Source: Ancalomicrobiaceae bacterium
GTDB lineage: Bacteria > Pseudomonadota > Alphaproteobacteria > Rhizobiales > Ancalomicrobiaceae
Assembly (NCBI GenBank): GCA_031291595.1
Contig: JARLIU010000029.1
Span: 1-44,908 of the forward strand
Direction of reading: 5' to 3'
DNA length: 44,908 nt
The notes below the pieces were generated by a model. That model was not told where the DNA came from. It saw only the letters and a list, made by a program, of their open reading frames with translations, and made no database searches. Position numbers and translations under genes: made by a program. Below are positions 43,511 through 44,908 of the stretch, piece after piece (within the stretch, counting starts at the first letter, position 1; each line of letters opens with the position of its first letter).

Positions 43511-44908
43511 ATGGCGAAGAAGAAGAAACTGGTTCGCGACGTAGCAGTGAACCGCGGCGTCGCCGATGCCGCGGCCGCCGCCGAATGGCTCGCCGGCCGT
43601 GGGCTCGAAGACATCGAATGCCTCGTCCCCGACATGGCTGGCGTCGCCCGTGGCAAGATGATGCCGGTGGAGAAATTCGTCGCCTCCACTTCCATGTCGA
43701 TCCCCGGCTCGATCTTCCTGCAGACGATCACCGGCGAATATCCGGAGGACGAGGAGACCTTCGTCGCCGATCCCGGCGACGGCGACATCGTGCTGGTACC
43801 GGATTTTGCCACCCTCGCCGTGGTGCCCTGGGCCAAGGATCCGACGGCGCAGGTGATCCACGACGCCTACCATCAGGACGGCCGTCCGGTGGACCTCGCG
43901 CCGCGTCAGGTGCTGAAGCGGATCATCGAGCTTTACAAGCACAAGGGTTGGCGCGCCGTCGTCGCCCCGGAAATCGAGTTCTATCTCGTCGACCGCAACC
44001 AGGACCCCGATTATCCGCTGAAGCCGCCGATCGGCCGTTCCGGGCGCGCCGAGACCGGCCGGCAATCCTATTCGATCGCCGCCGTCAACGAATTCGATGC
44101 GCTGTTCGACGACATCTACGACTATTCGGAAGCGCAGGGGCTGGAGATCGACACGCTCATCCATGAGGAGGGCGCAGCGCAGATGGAGATCAACCTCCTC
44201 CACGGCGACCCTCTGGCGCTCGCCGATCAGGTGTTCCTGTTCAAGCGCACCATCCGCGAGGCGGCGCTGAAGCATGGCATGTACGCCACCTTCATGGCCA
44301 AGCCGATCGCCAACGAACCCGGCTCGGCCATGCACATCCACCAGTCGATCGTCGACACCGAAACCGGCGACAACATCTTTTCCAACGCCCTGGGCGGGCC
44401 GACGCGCGAATTCTTCGCCTTCATCGGCGGCCAGCAGAAGCTGTTGCCGCATGTGATGTGCATGCTGGCGCCTTACGTCAATTCCTACCGCAGATTGTTG
44501 CGCCAGTCGGTTGCCCCGATCAACGTGCATTGGGGCTACGACAACCGCACGGTCGGGTTGCGCGTCCCCAACTCGTCGCCCCAGGCGCGACGGGTGGAAA
44601 ACCGCGTGCCGTCGTCGGACGCCAACCCCTACCTCGCCATGGCCGCATCGCTCGCCTGCGGCTATATCGGCATGATGGAAGGCTATGTGCCGGAAGAACC
44701 GATCGACGGCTCGGCCTATTCGCTGCCCTTCGGCCTGCCGCGCGGCATTCTCGAGGCCGTCGCCCTGTTCGACGAGAGCGACGAACTGAGCGAGATCTTC
44801 GGCAAGAGCTTCGTCTCGGCCTATCGCGCGATCAAACAGGCGGAGTTCGAGACGTTTATGCGCGTGATCTCACCGTGGGAGCGGGAATATCTGTTGTTGA
44901 AGGTGTGA
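43511..44908 (+). CDS. Glutamine synthetase family protein (gamma-glutamylpolyamine/GlnA-like ligase)
   Basis: The 465-residue enzyme is of the glutamine synthetase fold: ATP-dependent joining of glutamate to an amine. It has an N-terminal beta-grasp region (VPDMAGVARGKMMPVEKFV), then the catalytic domain with APEIEFYLV (metal-binding Glu), GAAQMEINL, NEPGSAMHIHQS (His for metal and ATP), DNRTVGLRVP and ENRVPSSDANPYLAMAAS. It lacks the adenylylation-loop sequence of GlnA type I that I would expect, so it is likelier a PuuA-like or GlnT-like ligase for polyamines or related amines. The start is ATG at 43511 with AAGGA upstream. The gene is complete and ends with the window. Confidence 0.9.
   Translation: MAKKKKLVRDVAVNRGVADAAAAAEWLAGRGLEDIECLVPDMAGVARGKMMPVEKFVASTSMSIPGSIFLQTITGEYPEDEETFVADPGDGDIVLVPDFATLAVVPWAKDPTAQVIHDAYHQDGRPVDLAPRQVLKRIIELYKHKGWRAVVAPEIEFYLVDRNQDPDYPLKPPIGRSGRAETGRQSYSIAAVNEFDALFDDIYDYSEAQGLEIDTLIHEEGAAQMEINLLHGDPLALADQVFLFKRTIREAALKHGMYATFMAKPIANEPGSAMHIHQSIVDTETGDNIFSNALGGPTREFFAFIGGQQKLLPHVMCMLAPYVNSYRRLLRQSVAPINVHWGYDNRTVGLRVPNSSPQARRVENRVPSSDANPYLAMAASLACGYIGMMEGYVPEEPIDGSAYSLPFGLPRGILEAVALFDESDELSEIFGKSFVSAYRAIKQAEFETFMRVISPWEREYLLLKV

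Overview
The window is GC-rich DNA of an alphaproteobacterium, almost certainly a member of the Hyphomicrobiales (Rhizobiales). The signs are the tRNA-Ala / TIGR02300 / aroA neighbourhood, the cytochrome c / kdsB / pheA block, a CP4-like class II EPSP synthase, a DUF6460 protein next to a glutamine synthetase-like gene, and Rhizobiales-style intergenic palindromes. Genus cannot be fixed from sequence reading alone.

Region 1 (1 to about 7147) is accessory DNA that abuts the 3' end of a tRNA-Ala(GGC) gene. It holds an AT-rich gene of unknown function, then a tightly overlapping operon: AlpA/excisionase-like regulator, primase-type N-terminal domain protein, TOPRIM-DUF927 primase/helicase, a small ORF carrying a striking array of 9-bp repeats, a conserved-looking hypothetical, and a small Cys/His 'HGARGGG' protein. 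An AT-rich, oppositely oriented two-gene unit follows: a Panacea (SocA-like) antitoxin and an unrecognised partner. This looks like the replication and cargo part of an integrated satellite or plasmid-like element. No integrase and no second att copy are visible, so the element probably continues left of the window.

Region 2 (7148 to 26915) is core chromosome: tRNA-Ala, TIGR02300 protein, aroA (shikimate pathway), queG (queuosine), coaBC (coenzyme A), ggt (gamma-glutamyltransferase), a yejAABEF-type peptide/microcin C ABC importer with two tandem binding proteins, a membrane-anchored cytochrome c, kdsB (LPS Kdo), pheA (phenylalanine) and an AsmA-like protein.

Region 3 (26955 to 43045) is a phosphorus-scavenging cluster. 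A MOSC protein and phnGHIJKL (C-P lyase core) form one minus-strand, translationally coupled operon. The divergent repressor gene phnF shares an intergenic region with three evenly spaced palindromes that match the known PhnF operator type. Next come phnC, phnD and two phnE genes (phosphonate importer) and a divergent hexapeptide acyltransferase of the phosphonate type. Last is a second operon made of a class III phosphodiesterase and a Ugp-like sugar-phosphate ABC importer whose binding-protein gene is at the end. A plausible reading is import and cleavage of phosphonates by the first part and of glycerophosphodiesters or similar compounds by the second. phnM, phnN and phnP are not in the window.

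Region 4 (43208 to 44908) has a small DUF6460 membrane protein and a glutamine synthetase-family enzyme whose stop codon is the last base of the window.
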